A stretch of 64,000 nt of DNA from an uncultured Neomegalonema sp. (GCA_937911325.1 CALDSD010000093.1:64001-128000), one strand, 5' to 3'. Positions 7,207-16,433 are shown, counted from the stretch's first letter. Made by a program: numbers and translations. Notes: generated from the letters alone by a model not told the origin.

Positions 7207-9456
7207 CTACGTCTTCGGTTCACCGGCCGGTTCGTCATCTCCGTCCGGTGGGCGCGGCGCGGCCGTCCCCGCCTCCTCGTCTTCAGCAGCCGTTCGGCTT
7301 TCCGTGCCTGGCGGGTCGTCCGACCCAACCGCGCTGTCCTGAGCGTCAAAAGCGGCGTCTAGCGGTTCCAGCGTCTCAGCGTCGCCGGGCGCTTCGGTCT
7401 CCTCTTGGTCATCCGCGACGTCGTCGGCAACCTCGCCCGTCTCGTCGGCCTGAGGCGTCTCGTCTGTCTGAGGGATCTCGTCTGCCTGAAGGGTCTTGGG
7501 CGTCGCCTGCTTGAGCGGCGCGACCGGCAGCTTCTGCGCCGCTTCCTCGACAAGCGAAGGACCACGACGAGCGGGGACGTCGGCGCTGTCGGCGCTGTCT
7601 GGGTCAGCTGCGATCGCCGCGTCCAGATCCGGACCTGCATCCGCATCCGCCGCCGCCGGTTCAGCCTCGTTTGTGAGGGCTTGCCGGATCAGTTCGGCGG
7701 CGGTTCCGCGAGAGGCGTTCGCCGCAGCGCGCGCCTCGGCCCGCTTTTCAGCCAGACGGGCGACCGTGCCTCGCAAGGCGACTGTCTTTCGGCGCGCTCG
7801 ATCGTCTGCGGCGGGGCGTTCCTGACCCGAGTCCGGCGAGGCGCTCGTCCCGCCATCGCTTTCCAACGCGGCCTCGCCCCCGACCAAAGGTCCTGTCTGA
7901 GCCAGCGCCTTCTCGTCCATGTCGCTGTGAACCGAGATCTGGGCAGGCGGCGCCGGAAGGGCGAGCGCAGTCTCCAGCGCCCCCTCGCCCTTCCGCGACA
8001 ACACGCTGGGCGGCAGTCTGACGGTGGCTCCGATGGGCGCCAGAAGCGCCAGAAGCGGCATGAACGCTAGGTGATAGCGTTCACCGACTTCGATGAACAC
8101 ATGCGCCAGCGCCAGAGTCAGCAGCCCGGTGTAGATCAACAACCAGCGGATCGGATCCTTCACCGCCCCACGCCGCCGAAACAGCACCGCAGCGCCCAAA
8201 AAGGCCGCCGTGAGAAACCCCAGATAGACCCCGTCGACGACGAGGCCGCCCCACCGCGTCACGCCCAGGTCCTCGAGTTGAGCCCTGCGGGGCGAACTGT
8301 TCAGGCTCCAATTCAGCAGCTCGGTCTCGCCCCCCCACAGTTGCCGCATCTTGTCGGTCGAAGCGAACACGACAAAGCCGATGGGATCGGCGGCGATCCG
8401 CTCAAAAGCGATGTTTCGCGCGTTGCGATCCGCTTCTTCGAGCGAGACTTGGTTTGGCCCGACAAAGCCGGCCCTTTCCAGGTCCTTGTCGTTGTAACGT
8501 CCCAAGGACTCCTGGTTCGTGCCCAATAGCAGCTGGTAGCCCAGCGACGGCGCCGGCGCGATCGAGAAGCGCCCCTCGTTATGGTAGTTCAGCAGGGCTT
8601 GCGGGGCGACAGCGGCGGCGAAACCCGCGGCCAGCATCAAGGCGGCGCCGATCAACCTGACGCGAGGGCGCGGCGAAACGCTGTTCACGGCCGCGAAGAC
8701 CAGGATCATCATCAACCCGACCAGATAAGCCAGCGCGATTGGGCGCGCCAAAAAGGCGAGGGCGACAAGGACGCCACTGAGCGCGGCGCTTTCGAGAAGC
8801 CCCCTGCGGCGATGGCTGAGCATGACGTAAACAGCCCCGCAGGCGAAGACGCCAAAGACGGCTTCCGAACTTGGCAAACCGGAAAAAGCAATCGTCGCCG
8901 GCGACAAAGCGACAACCGCCGTCGCCGCCAGCGCATGGGGCCGCAACTCCGCGATCTCGCTCGCGATGCGCCAGATCAGCCACGCCTGAAAGATCCACAG
9001 CGTCGCGACAATTGCCCTCAGCAAATCGAAGGACTCGCCGAAAACGAGGATCATCGACGCATAGAGCCCGACCGCGCTGGGCGACGCGACCCGGTAAAGC
9101 AGATCAACGTCGAGCTGGGCGGCGAGCAGTCGCGCCTGCTCCCAGAGCGTTCCCAACTCGTCAAAGGGTTGGGGCTGCACCAGCGCGCCCCACAAAAGCT
9201 GAGCCGTAAAGCCTGCGGCCAGCAAAAGGCCAATTCCCAGTTTCGCCGTCACACGGGCCAGCATCGCCAACCCAACGAAAGCGGCGAGGGCGATCGGCAC
9301 GCTCAGCCCGTCATGACGCAAGATCGATTTTTCCAGGGCGAACAGAAGTGCGACGCCGAGGTAGACGGCGACGATCAGCGATAAAACACGAATGACGCCT
9401 GACTTCAGAGACGAGGACCCGTCCCTATCCGCGAAAGATGGTCGCGATTTGCTCAT
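7207..9456 (-). CDS. GT-C type membrane glycosyltransferase with long acidic tail
   Basis: 749 residues. Residues about 15-480 carry roughly 11 membrane segments and look like the PMT_2/ArnT-like GT-C superfamily; VFIEVGERYHLAFMPLLALLA near residue 465 matches the last conserved segment of that group. Such enzymes move a sugar from a polyprenyl-phosphate donor to an acceptor on the periplasmic side. Residues about 490-749 are unlike the family: Ala/Asp/Glu-rich, with no hydrophobic segments, and including tandem repeats (see the repeat at 7439-7492). The ATG at 9456 (MSKSRPSF) is preferred over an in-frame start at 9561. It is divergent to kdsA, so a role in envelope glycan decoration is plausible. 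Donor and acceptor are unknown. Confidence 0.7.
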   Translation of the reverse strand: MSKSRPSFADRDGSSSLKSGVIRVLSLIVAVYLGVALLFALEKSILRHDGLSVPIALAAFVGLAMLARVTAKLGIGLLLAAGFTAQLLWGALVQPQPFDELGTLWEQARLLAAQLDVDLLYRVASPSAVGLYASMILVFGESFDLLRAIVATLWIFQAWLIWRIASEIAELRPHALAATAVVALSPATIAFSGLPSSEAVFGVFACGAVYVMLSHRRRGLLESAALSGVLVALAFLARPIALAYLVGLMMILVFAAVNSVSPRPRVRLIGAALMLAAGFAAAVAPQALLNYHNEGRFSIAPAPSLGYQLLLGTNQESLGRYNDKDLERAGFVGPNQVSLEEADRNARNIAFERIAADPIGFVVFASTDKMRQLWGGETELLNWSLNSSPRRAQLEDLGVTRWGGLVVDGVYLGFLTAAFLGAAVLFRRRGAVKDPIRWLLIYTGLLTLALAHVFIEVGERYHLAFMPLLALLAPIGATVRLPPSVLSRKGEGALETALALPAPPAQISVHSDMDEKALAQTGPLVGGEAALESDGGTSASPDSGQERPAADDRARRKTVALRGTVARLAEKRAEARAAANASRGTAAELIRQALTNEAEPAAADADAGPDLDAAIAADPDSADSADVPARRGPSLVEEAAQKLPVAPLKQATPKTLQADEIPQTDETPQADETGEVADDVADDQEETEAPGDAETLEPLDAAFDAQDSAVGSDDPPGTESRTAAEDEEAGTAAPRPPDGDDEPAGEPKT
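7439..7492 (-). repeat. Three tandem 18-bp repeats in the glycosyltransferase tail
   Basis: Three consecutive 18-bp imperfect units (7439-7456, 7457-7474, 7475-7492) share the core TCTCGTCnGnCTGA on the + strand. On the coding strand they give the hexapeptide run QADEIP-QTDETP-QADETG. They lie in the acidic, probably disordered C-terminal tail and look like local repeat expansion. Confidence 0.75.
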
Positions 9457-9742
9457 CCGTCGCCCCGCCGGTCCCTCGCCTCGAACATCTTTACGCGGCT
9501 GACGCCACCCGCACGAATGTGCGCTCGCCTCTCGCTGTACGGATCCGTAGCCTTTTCTCACGAAGCGCGGACGTAGGATAACTCAAACTTCTCATTTTGC
9601 GAGCCTAGAGGCCGGACAACATGGCAAAGTTGTGTTCTTTGACGCTGGCGTCGCCAGGCGCAGCCGGCTTGTGGTTCGGAACAAGGGTTTCCTCGGCTCG
9701 ACGCGCCGCCTATACCTCGCGCAGTTTCTCCTGAGGGTCGCA

Positions 9743-10606
9743 ATGGGAACGCTCATGTCTACGCCGACGCCACCAAAAAGGCTGCGGATCGGAACCTTCG
9801 AAGTGGCCGCGGACAAGCCGTTCGCGCTGATCGCGGGGCCGTGTCAGCTGGAAAGCGTCGAGCACGCGATCATGATCGCTGAGACGCTGGCCGAAAACTG
9901 CGCCCGCCTCGGCGTCGGTTTTGTGTTCAAAGGATCGTATGACAAGGCCAATCGCAGCTCGATCGGCGGCGAGCGAGGTCTTGGCATGGGCGCGGGTCTC
10001 GAGATACTCGACGCGGTCAAGACGCGTTTAGGGCTCCCCGTTCTGACCGATGTCCACGACCCGTCGCATTGCGCGCCGGTCGCCGAGATCGTCGATGTGC
10101 TTCAGATCCCGGCGTTTTTGTGCCGGCAAACAGATCTTCTGCTGGCCGCGGGCGAAACAGGTAAAGCGGTTAATGTGAAAAAGGGGCAGTTCCTGGCTCC
10201 ATGGGACATGCCGAATGTCGCCGCCAAGATCGCGAGCACCGGCAACGAGAATATTATGCTTTGCGAACGCGGCGCGTCGTTCGGCTACAACACGCTTGTC
10301 ACCGATTTCCGCGGACTGCCGACCATGGCGCGAACAGGATATCCCGTTGTGTTCGACGCGACGCACTCGGTGGCGCAGCCTGGGGGGCTGGGCGCCTCGT
10401 CTGGGGGGCAACGCGAGTTCGCGCCCGTGCTGGCGCGCGCCGCCGTGGCGATCGGCGGCGCCGGCCTCTTCATCGAAACGCATCAGGACCCGGACAACGC
10501 CCCTTCGGACGGTCCGAACATGATCCCCCTGGACCAGATGGCCAGCCTTTTGCAGGACCTCAAAGCGTTTGACGAGCTGGCGAAGTCACGGCCGTTTACC
10601 GTGTAG
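9743..10606 (+). CDS. kdsA: 3-deoxy-8-phosphooctulonate synthase
   Basis: 287 residues. It condenses phosphoenolpyruvate with arabinose 5-phosphate to give Kdo 8-phosphate, the first step to the lipid A inner-core sugar Kdo. Visible family segments are IAGPCQLES near residue 28, FKGSYDKANRSS near residue 60, GLPVLTDVHDP, VNVKKGQFLAPWDM and FDATHSVAQPGG. The Cys in AGPC sits where metal-independent enzymes such as E. coli KdsA have Asn, so this is predicted to be the metal-dependent class. The ATG at 9743 follows a GAGGG site; a second ATG at 9755 is a good alternative. kdsB lies 4 kb away on the other strand. Confidence 0.95.
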   Translation: MGTLMSTPTPPKRLRIGTFEVAADKPFALIAGPCQLESVEHAIMIAETLAENCARLGVGFVFKGSYDKANRSSIGGERGLGMGAGLEILDAVKTRLGLPVLTDVHDPSHCAPVAEIVDVLQIPAFLCRQTDLLLAAGETGKAVNVKKGQFLAPWDMPNVAAKIASTGNENIMLCERGASFGYNTLVTDFRGLPTMARTGYPVVFDATHSVAQPGGLGASSGGQREFAPVLARAAVAIGGAGLFIETHQDPDNAPSDGPNMIPLDQMASLLQDLKAFDELAKSRPFTV

Positions 10607-10628
10607 CTAGAGACCGAGGGACATCATT

Positions 10629-12131
10629 ATGGGCATGCCCAAACCTCTGACCGAGGTGACTGAGATCAGCTGGGAATTCCTCAGCACGCCTATGATCGCG
10701 CCCACCGGGTTCCGGGAGTACGACGCACGCTGGAAGTACCCAGATCAGGTCAACTTGATGGGTATTCAGGCGCTTGGTCTCGGTCTGGCGACCCAGATGC
10801 ACGAGATGGGCATCGAACCGGTCATCGCCGTCGGAAACGATTTCCGCTCGTATTCGCTCTCGATCAAGCAAGCGCTCATCGTCGGCCTGATGGCGGGCGG
10901 CGCGCGCGTGAAAGACATCGGCGTCGCGCTGTCGCCAATGGCGTACTTCGCGCAGTTCGACCTCGATGCGCCGGCGGTGGCGATGGTTACCGCCTCGCAC
11001 AATCCGAATGGCTGGACCGGCGTGAAAATCGGATGCGACCGCCCCCTGACACATGGACCGGCCGAGATGGGTCGGCTCAAGGAAATCGTCATGGAAGGCC
11101 ACGGCGTCGAGCGCCCCAGCGGCGCGTATGAACGCGTCGAGGGCATGCGAGACCGCTACATCGCCGATCTTGTCGGCGACTTTCGACTGTCGCGCTCGCT
11201 GAAAGTGGTTTGCGCGGCCGGCAACGGCACCGCCAGCGTCTTCGGACCTGAAGTTCTCGAGAAGATCGGTTGCGAGGTCGTCCCTCTCCACTGCTCGCTC
11301 GACTACACATTCCCAAACTACAACGCCAATCCCGAAGCCTTGGAGATGCTTCACGATATGGCTCGGGCGGTGAAGGAAAGCGGCGCTGACCTTGCCTTGG
11401 GCTTTGACGGCGACGGCGACCGCTGCGGCGTGGTCGATGATGAAGGCGAGGAGATCTTCGCTGACAAGGTCGGCGTGATGATGGCTCGGGACCTCATCAA
11501 ACTTCACCCCCGCGCGACTTTCGTGGCCGACGTGAAATCGACCGGGTTGTTCGCCTCTGACCCCGTGTTGATCGAGGGCGGAGCCAAGGCCGATTACTGG
11601 ATGACCGGTCACAGCCATATGAAGCGCCGCGTCAAAGAGATCGGGGCGTTGGCCGGTTTCGAGAAATCAGGGCACTACTTCCTGGCTGAGCCAATCGGAC
11701 GAGGCTACGATTGCGGCCTTCGCGTCGCCGTCGAGGTCTGCAAGATGCTCGACCGCAACCCCGACAAGTCGATGTCGGATCTGCGAAAAGCGCTTCCCAA
11801 AACATATTCGAGCCCGACGATGGGCGCGTTTTGCCCGGACGAGCAGAAGTACGAGACAATCAGAGCTCTGATCGATCGTCTTTCGGCGATGGCCGATGCA
11901 GGCGAACGCCTTGGCGGGCGCAAGATCGAGAAGGTCGTCACTGTCAACGGCGCTCGCGTCCTGCTGGAAGGCGGCTCCTGGGCGCTGGTCAGAGCGAGTT
12001 CAAACGAGCCTAAACTCGTTGTCGTTTGTGAAAGCCCGAACTCCGACGCAGAACTTCGCAATGCGTTTAAAGGGCTTGACGAAGTGATCCGAGAGCGGCC
12101 CGAAGTTGGAGAGTACGATCAGACTTTTTGA
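10629..12131 (+). CDS. Phosphomannomutase/phosphoglucomutase
   Basis: 500 residues of the alpha-D-phosphohexomutase family (AlgC/ManB type), which interconvert hexose 6- and 1-phosphates through a phosphoserine. The catalytic loop VTASHNPNGW is near residues 119-128, the metal loop GFDGDGDRCG near residues 261-270, the sugar loop GFEKSGHYF near residue 345, and the phosphate loop VRASSNEPKL near residue 457. It starts 22 bp after kdsA and shares its direction, with galU nearby, so it likely feeds UDP- or GDP-sugar synthesis for the envelope. I give no symbol because pgm, manB and algC cannot be separated by eye. Confidence 0.93.
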   Translation: MGMPKPLTEVTEISWEFLSTPMIAPTGFREYDARWKYPDQVNLMGIQALGLGLATQMHEMGIEPVIAVGNDFRSYSLSIKQALIVGLMAGGARVKDIGVALSPMAYFAQFDLDAPAVAMVTASHNPNGWTGVKIGCDRPLTHGPAEMGRLKEIVMEGHGVERPSGAYERVEGMRDRYIADLVGDFRLSRSLKVVCAAGNGTASVFGPEVLEKIGCEVVPLHCSLDYTFPNYNANPEALEMLHDMARAVKESGADLALGFDGDGDRCGVVDDEGEEIFADKVGVMMARDLIKLHPRATFVADVKSTGLFASDPVLIEGGAKADYWMTGHSHMKRRVKEIGALAGFEKSGHYFLAEPIGRGYDCGLRVAVEVCKMLDRNPDKSMSDLRKALPKTYSSPTMGAFCPDEQKYETIRALIDRLSAMADAGERLGGRKIEKVVTVNGARVLLEGGSWALVRASSNEPKLVVVCESPNSDAELRNAFKGLDEVIRERPEVGEYDQTF

Positions 12132-12219
12132 TTATTTATCCTACTTGTTCGCTACGGGGTAGACAGCTCAGATCCAATATGGGCTAGTTTTGGCCAGACT
12201 TTTGGGGATCTGTGTTAAA

Positions 12220-13527
12220 ATGAGTGGCTTGCTTAGAACGACATTGCTCGGCTTGGCTCTCAGCCTCGGCGCCTCCGCGACCTTGAGCGCGGACTACTAT
12301 GTCGATCCCGTCTCCGGCGCGCCGGAAAATGACGGGTCCGCCAAGTCTCCGTGGCGATCGCTCGAAACCGTAATCGAAGAGGGCCTGCTCAAAGCCGGCG
12401 ACACTCTGCACCTCAGGGATGGTTTCCACGGCGCGCTGAAGATCAGCGGCAGGCAGAACAACGACTGGATCACGATCACAGCCGAAGAGGGGCATGAGCC
12501 GAAACTGAGTCTTGTCGCCATCCTTGACAGCCGCTTCTGGCGCGTTTCCGGGTTAGACGTAAGTCCAGAACATGGCGGCGAACGTCCGGAAAAGAACATC
12601 GTTTCGATCGGCGGTGATACGTCCGATATCGTGTTCAGCGACAGTAAAGTACGAACGGTTCTCGACGCGTCGGGCTGGTCGGCCGAAGACTGGAAGACGC
12701 GCGCGCTGCACGGCATCGGTCACGGCGGCGAGACGATCTCGGTAACCGACAACCTCGTGCAGAATGTAAAACACGGCATTCCGGGCATCTCGAACAACTC
12801 TCGCATCGCCGGGAATACGATCGACAACTACTCAGCCGACGGAATGCGCGGGCTTGGGAACCATACGGTCTATGAATTCAATCGGATAACAAACTGCCGC
12901 GACGTCGACGACAACCATGACGATGGATTTCAGTCGTGGTCGGTTGGCCCCGACAAGAAACCGGGAACGGGCACTGTCGTCGGCGGAGTTCTACGCGGCA
13001 ACGTGATCATCGGCGTCACCGATCCAGATCAGCCGTTCGCCTGCAGCCTGCATGGCATCGGAATGTTTGATGGGATGTTCGAGGACTGGGTGATCGAAAA
13101 CAACCTGATCCTTGTCGATCATTACCACGGGATCACGGTGATGGGCGCAAAGAACGTCGTCGTGCGCAACAACACGGTGATGAAATGGGGCAATGGCGGC
13201 GGACGCCCGTGGGTTGTCGTCACTCGGCACAAAGACGGCAGATTGGCGGAAAACAGCGTCGTGGCGAACAATCTGTTGCCTGAGCAGAAGTGGATCTCTC
13301 AGGACCATTTCCAACTGAGACAGCCCGGCGTCGCCATTATCAACAATATGGAAGTCAAGAAGCCGGAGAAGTTCTACGTCGATCCGAAGGCCTTCAATCT
13401 ACGACTGCGCGACGGCAGCCCCGCCGCCGACCTGGCCGCCCCGCAATTCGCGCCGCCGCAAGATGTCGACGGCGTCGACCGCTCGAAAGGGCGCGGGCCT
13501 GATATCGGCGCTTATGAAAGCTGGTGA
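12220..13527 (+). CDS. Secreted right-handed parallel beta-helix protein
   Basis: 435 residues with a signal peptide (LLGLALSLGASATLSA, cleavage before DYYVDP). The mature start YYVDPVSGAPENDGSAKSPW is typical of DUF1565-like beta-helix proteins, followed by many short N-rich turns such as NNSRIAGNTIDNYSADGM and NNLILVDHYHGITV. Families with this fold include polysaccharide lyases (PL6-like) and glycan-binding proteins. I see no motif decisive for a catalytic role. The ATG at 12220 gives the signal peptide; a TTG 30 bases upstream is less likely. It lies between a phosphohexomutase and galU, so the substrate is probably an extracellular glycan. Confidence 0.72.
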   Translation: MSGLLRTTLLGLALSLGASATLSADYYVDPVSGAPENDGSAKSPWRSLETVIEEGLLKAGDTLHLRDGFHGALKISGRQNNDWITITAEEGHEPKLSLVAILDSRFWRVSGLDVSPEHGGERPEKNIVSIGGDTSDIVFSDSKVRTVLDASGWSAEDWKTRALHGIGHGGETISVTDNLVQNVKHGIPGISNNSRIAGNTIDNYSADGMRGLGNHTVYEFNRITNCRDVDDNHDDGFQSWSVGPDKKPGTGTVVGGVLRGNVIIGVTDPDQPFACSLHGIGMFDGMFEDWVIENNLILVDHYHGITVMGAKNVVVRNNTVMKWGNGGGRPWVVVTRHKDGRLAENSVVANNLLPEQKWISQDHFQLRQPGVAIINNMEVKKPEKFYVDPKAFNLRLRDGSPAADLAAPQFAPPQDVDGVDRSKGRGPDIGAYESW

Positions 13528-13540
13528 GGGCGCTTAAGCC

Positions 13541-14419
13541 CTAACAAAGCTTGCCGTTGAGGAAGCTCGTGATCTCTTCGCGGAGCTCGTCGCGCTTCAA
13601 CGCGCAAGCGATGTTGGCCTTCACAAAACCCGCCATAGAACCACAATCATGACGTTCGCCTATGAAGCGAAAGCCATGGACCGGCATCTCGCCAATCAGG
13701 GAATCGACAGCGTCGGTAAGCTGGACCTCTCCACCAGCGCCGCGGCGACCCTGAGCAAGCTTCGACATAATCGAGCCTGGCAAGATGTAGCGCCCGATCA
13801 GCGACATTGTCGAAGGCGCGACTTCGGGATCGGGTTTCTCCACCATCCCCTTAGCCGGCGTCAGTCGACGCTCGTCTTCATCTCCGTCGGGATCAAGGAT
13901 GCCGTACTTGTTCGTCAGCTCGCGAGGGACTTCCATGGTTGCGAGCACAGCGCCGCCCGTTGCTTCGTGAGCCTGTGTCATCTGCGCCAGACACGGCGGA
14001 TCGGACAGCAGCAGCTCGTCAGGCAAAAGCACGGCGAAAGGTTCGTCCGGCGCGATGGCGGCATGGGCGCACCAGACGGCGTGACCAAGACCGAGCGGCT
14101 CGGGCTGCCGCACGAAAACAGCGCGCCCTGAAGGGATTGCGCAGTCACGAACCGCTTCCAGAAGATCGGTTTTACCCCGCGCTTCCAGCGTCTCTTCAAG
14201 CTCTGTATGGCGATCAAAGTGATCCGCCATCGCCGTCTTCCCACGCGACGACACGAAAATGAAGTCTTCGACGCCCGCGGCTCGGGCCTCTTCGACGGCG
14301 TATTGCAGGACCGGTTTGTCGACGACCGGCAACAGCTCCTTTGGTACGGCTTTGGTCGCCGGCAAAAACCGCGGTCCAAGACCCGCAACGGGAAAAACCG
14401 CTTTCTTTACCCGCGCCAT
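13541..14419 (-). CDS. galU: UTP-glucose-1-phosphate uridylyltransferase
   Basis: 292 residues. It makes UDP-glucose from UTP and glucose 1-phosphate. Family motifs present are FPVAGLG near residue 9, PATKAVPKELLPVVDKPVLQYAVEEA, QPEPLGLGHAVWCA, VLLPDELL and VEKPDP. The nucleotide loop reads GLGPRFLP: Pro16 stands where GalU proteins almost always have Thr (GLGTRFLP). Everything else looks intact, so the enzyme is probably active, but the change deserves a look. It follows kdsB by 64 bp on the same strand and converges on the beta-helix gene. Confidence 0.93.
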   Translation of the reverse strand: MARVKKAVFPVAGLGPRFLPATKAVPKELLPVVDKPVLQYAVEEARAAGVEDFIFVSSRGKTAMADHFDRHTELEETLEARGKTDLLEAVRDCAIPSGRAVFVRQPEPLGLGHAVWCAHAAIAPDEPFAVLLPDELLLSDPPCLAQMTQAHEATGGAVLATMEVPRELTNKYGILDPDGDEDERRLTPAKGMVEKPDPEVAPSTMSLIGRYILPGSIMSKLAQGRRGAGGEVQLTDAVDSLIGEMPVHGFRFIGERHDCGSMAGFVKANIACALKRDELREEITSFLNGKLC

Positions 14420-14483
14420 TCCGTACTCCCTCGAACCATCGGCTCAAACGCCCGCACGTCAGCCAAAGCCAGTGTGGCGCGGG

Positions 14484-15308
14484 TCACTCCATTCCCAGTG
14501 TTCGAAGAACTGCTTCGATCCGCTCGACATCGACCGGATTGTTAAGCTCCCAGAACACGCGCCCGCGCGCATCAACCTCGACGCACTTTACCGATGCGCC
14601 ATTCTCCAAAAAGCGAAGCTGCTCGAGACCTTCGAGACGCTCCAACGGCCCCATCGCCCAGGTCACATAGGCGTCCAAAGCAGCCGGCCGATACGCGTAG
14701 ACGCCCACGTGATGAAACACGGGCGTTTCCGCCTCCGGCGGGAACGACGATGCAAGCGGCTCGCCAAGAAACGGTACAACCTCCTTCGAGAAGTAAAGCG
14801 CGCGTCCCTCCGATCCGAAGACGGCGGTCGTTCCGCCGACGCGACCAGCTCGGCGGTCCTCAATAAATTTGCCATAGGTTTCGCCATCGCAGCGCAGAAC
14901 GGGTGTTGCGACAGCGGCCGTTTCATCGACCTGCATCGCAGTGATCAGAGCTTCGACGAACCAGGGAGGCGTCAACGGCGCATCGCCCTGAAGATTGACG
15001 ACCAGATCAGGCATCTCAGGAAGAGAACGCAACGCATCGTGACATCGTACTGTGCCGTTCTCGCACTCGGGAGCGGTCATCAGAACTTCCGCCCCAAAAG
15101 CGCGCGCAGCCTCCACGATCCGATCATCATCGGTCGCAACGAACACCTGAACGGCGCCCGAAGACGCGCCCTGGACCGCCATCGCGGCTTCCCAGCTCCG
15201 CTGGATCAAAGGTTTAGCAACCCCGTTGGCCCCCCGCAGCTCAGCAAGGGGTTTGCCCGGATAGCGGGTCGAGGCGTAGCGAGCCGGTATTATGATCGCC
15301 GTTTGCAC
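14484..15308 (-). CDS. kdsB: 3-deoxy-manno-octulosonate cytidylyltransferase, divergent
   Basis: 274 residues. KdsB activates Kdo as CMP-Kdo. The N terminus IIIPARYASTRYPGKPLAEL, the segment ALYFSKEVVPF, the HHVGVYAY block and SPLE-like GPLERLEGLEQLRFLENG match KdsB. Several usually conserved positions differ: GTER reads GTVR (Val87), QGDEP reads QGDAP (Ala110), and the C-terminal GVDTPEDL reads ELNNPVDV, so the metal-binding Asp is Asn256. The start is GTG at 15308 after an AAGGAG site. It could be a KdsB with shifted sugar specificity or a paralogue. It lies upstream of galU. Confidence 0.82.
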   Translation of the reverse strand: MQTAIIIPARYASTRYPGKPLAELRGANGVAKPLIQRSWEAAMAVQGASSGAVQVFVATDDDRIVEAARAFGAEVLMTAPECENGTVRCHDALRSLPEMPDLVVNLQGDAPLTPPWFVEALITAMQVDETAAVATPVLRCDGETYGKFIEDRRAGRVGGTTAVFGSEGRALYFSKEVVPFLGEPLASSFPPEAETPVFHHVGVYAYRPAALDAYVTWAMGPLERLEGLEQLRFLENGASVKCVEVDARGRVFWELNNPVDVERIEAVLRTLGME

Positions 15309-15377
15309 GCGCGCTCCTTATCTGCGGCCGCTTGCGGCGCCAAGCTTTGAAGCGACGGCGCGACGGAACTACTGAAT

Positions 15378-16202
15378 CTATTGGGTCGCCGGAATCGACG
15401 CCGACGCTGAGGCGGCAACACCCATCACCGTTGTGGTCGGGAATGGGATGTCGACGCCAGTTGCATCGAATTTCTCTTTGACTGCGCGGGTTAAGTCGAA
15501 CTTCAGCATCCAGTAGTCGGCCGCGTCGCACCAGACGCGCACGGTGAAGTCGACCGAGCTGTCGCCGAGGTTCGTCACCGCGACAAAAGGCGCGGCCGGC
15601 GCGTCTTTAACTCTCTGATCCGCTGCAATCACGTCATTGATCGCTTGTTCAGCCACCTTTAGATCCGAATCGTAGGAGACGCCGAAGACCAGATCGACCC
15701 GGCGATCGTCATGCGCCGAGTAGTTGACGATCGGCGAGCCCCAGATCGCGCCATTCGGCATGATGATCTGCACATTGTCCACGGTGGCCAATTCGGTGGT
15801 GAAAAGCGCGATGCCTTTGACGGTTCCCGAATGCCCGCCTGCATCGACGTAGTCTCCGACCTTGAAAGGGCGGAACATGATCAGCATGACCCCGGCGGCG
15901 AGGTTCGACAGCGTCCCCTGAAGCGCCAAGCCAATAGCGAGGCCGGCGGCGCCGATCAACGCGACGAGGGATGTCGTTTCGACGCCGAAGCGATCAAGCA
16001 CCGCAATTGCGACCATCGCCAGGATCGCATAGCGAATGATGCTGCCGAAGAACGAGGCAAGCGTATTGTCGACGCGCTCGTTGCGTTCGCCCATCGACTT
16101 GACCGCGCTGCCGGCCCACCCGGCGAAAACGTACCCGACGATCAAAATCGCAGCGGCGACCGCCACGTTCACGGCATAGGCTGCTAGAATAGAGGCGTCC
16201 AT
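15378..16202 (-). CDS. mscS: Small-conductance mechanosensitive channel (MscS family)
   Basis: 274 residues with three N-terminal membrane segments. The pore helix is recognisable: LVALIGAAGLAIGLALQGTLSNLAAGVMLI (roughly residues 80-110), followed by the beta domain RPFKVGDYVDAGGHSGTVKGI and the VDNVQIIMPNGAIWGSPIVNYS block. It opens under membrane tension to release solutes on osmotic downshock. The size and three-helix form match E. coli MscS. It stands upstream of kdsB on the same strand, 69 bp apart, and is divergent to the pyrB fusion. Confidence 0.94.
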   Translation of the reverse strand: MDASILAAYAVNVAVAAAILIVGYVFAGWAGSAVKSMGERNERVDNTLASFFGSIIRYAILAMVAIAVLDRFGVETTSLVALIGAAGLAIGLALQGTLSNLAAGVMLIMFRPFKVGDYVDAGGHSGTVKGIALFTTELATVDNVQIIMPNGAIWGSPIVNYSAHDDRRVDLVFGVSYDSDLKVAEQAINDVIAADQRVKDAPAAPFVAVTNLGDSSVDFTVRVWCDAADYWMLKFDLTRAVKEKFDATGVDIPFPTTTVMGVAASASASIPATQ

Positions 16203-16433
16203 TTTACTCTCCCACTAGAGGCGCGCAGCGCGTTCCTGTCCCACGTTTGAGGGCGTTAACACGCTCCGGGGCGCGATCCGAGGGCGAATTCGCACCGTCG
16301 AATGCGGCGCTCGTCACCAAACCACCACCGAGCCTTGCTTCAGTTCGAGACATCATCAGTCTGCTCACCGGTTGATGCAGGCGCCGGGCCGCGAGTATAA
16401 CCGCGCGAAATGTCCCAACGAGGCGCATAGATC

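Noticed and set aside
7435-7500. Tandem repeats considered as a CRISPR fragment
   Set aside because: Units are only 18 bp, contiguous with no spacers, and are in frame inside a coding region.
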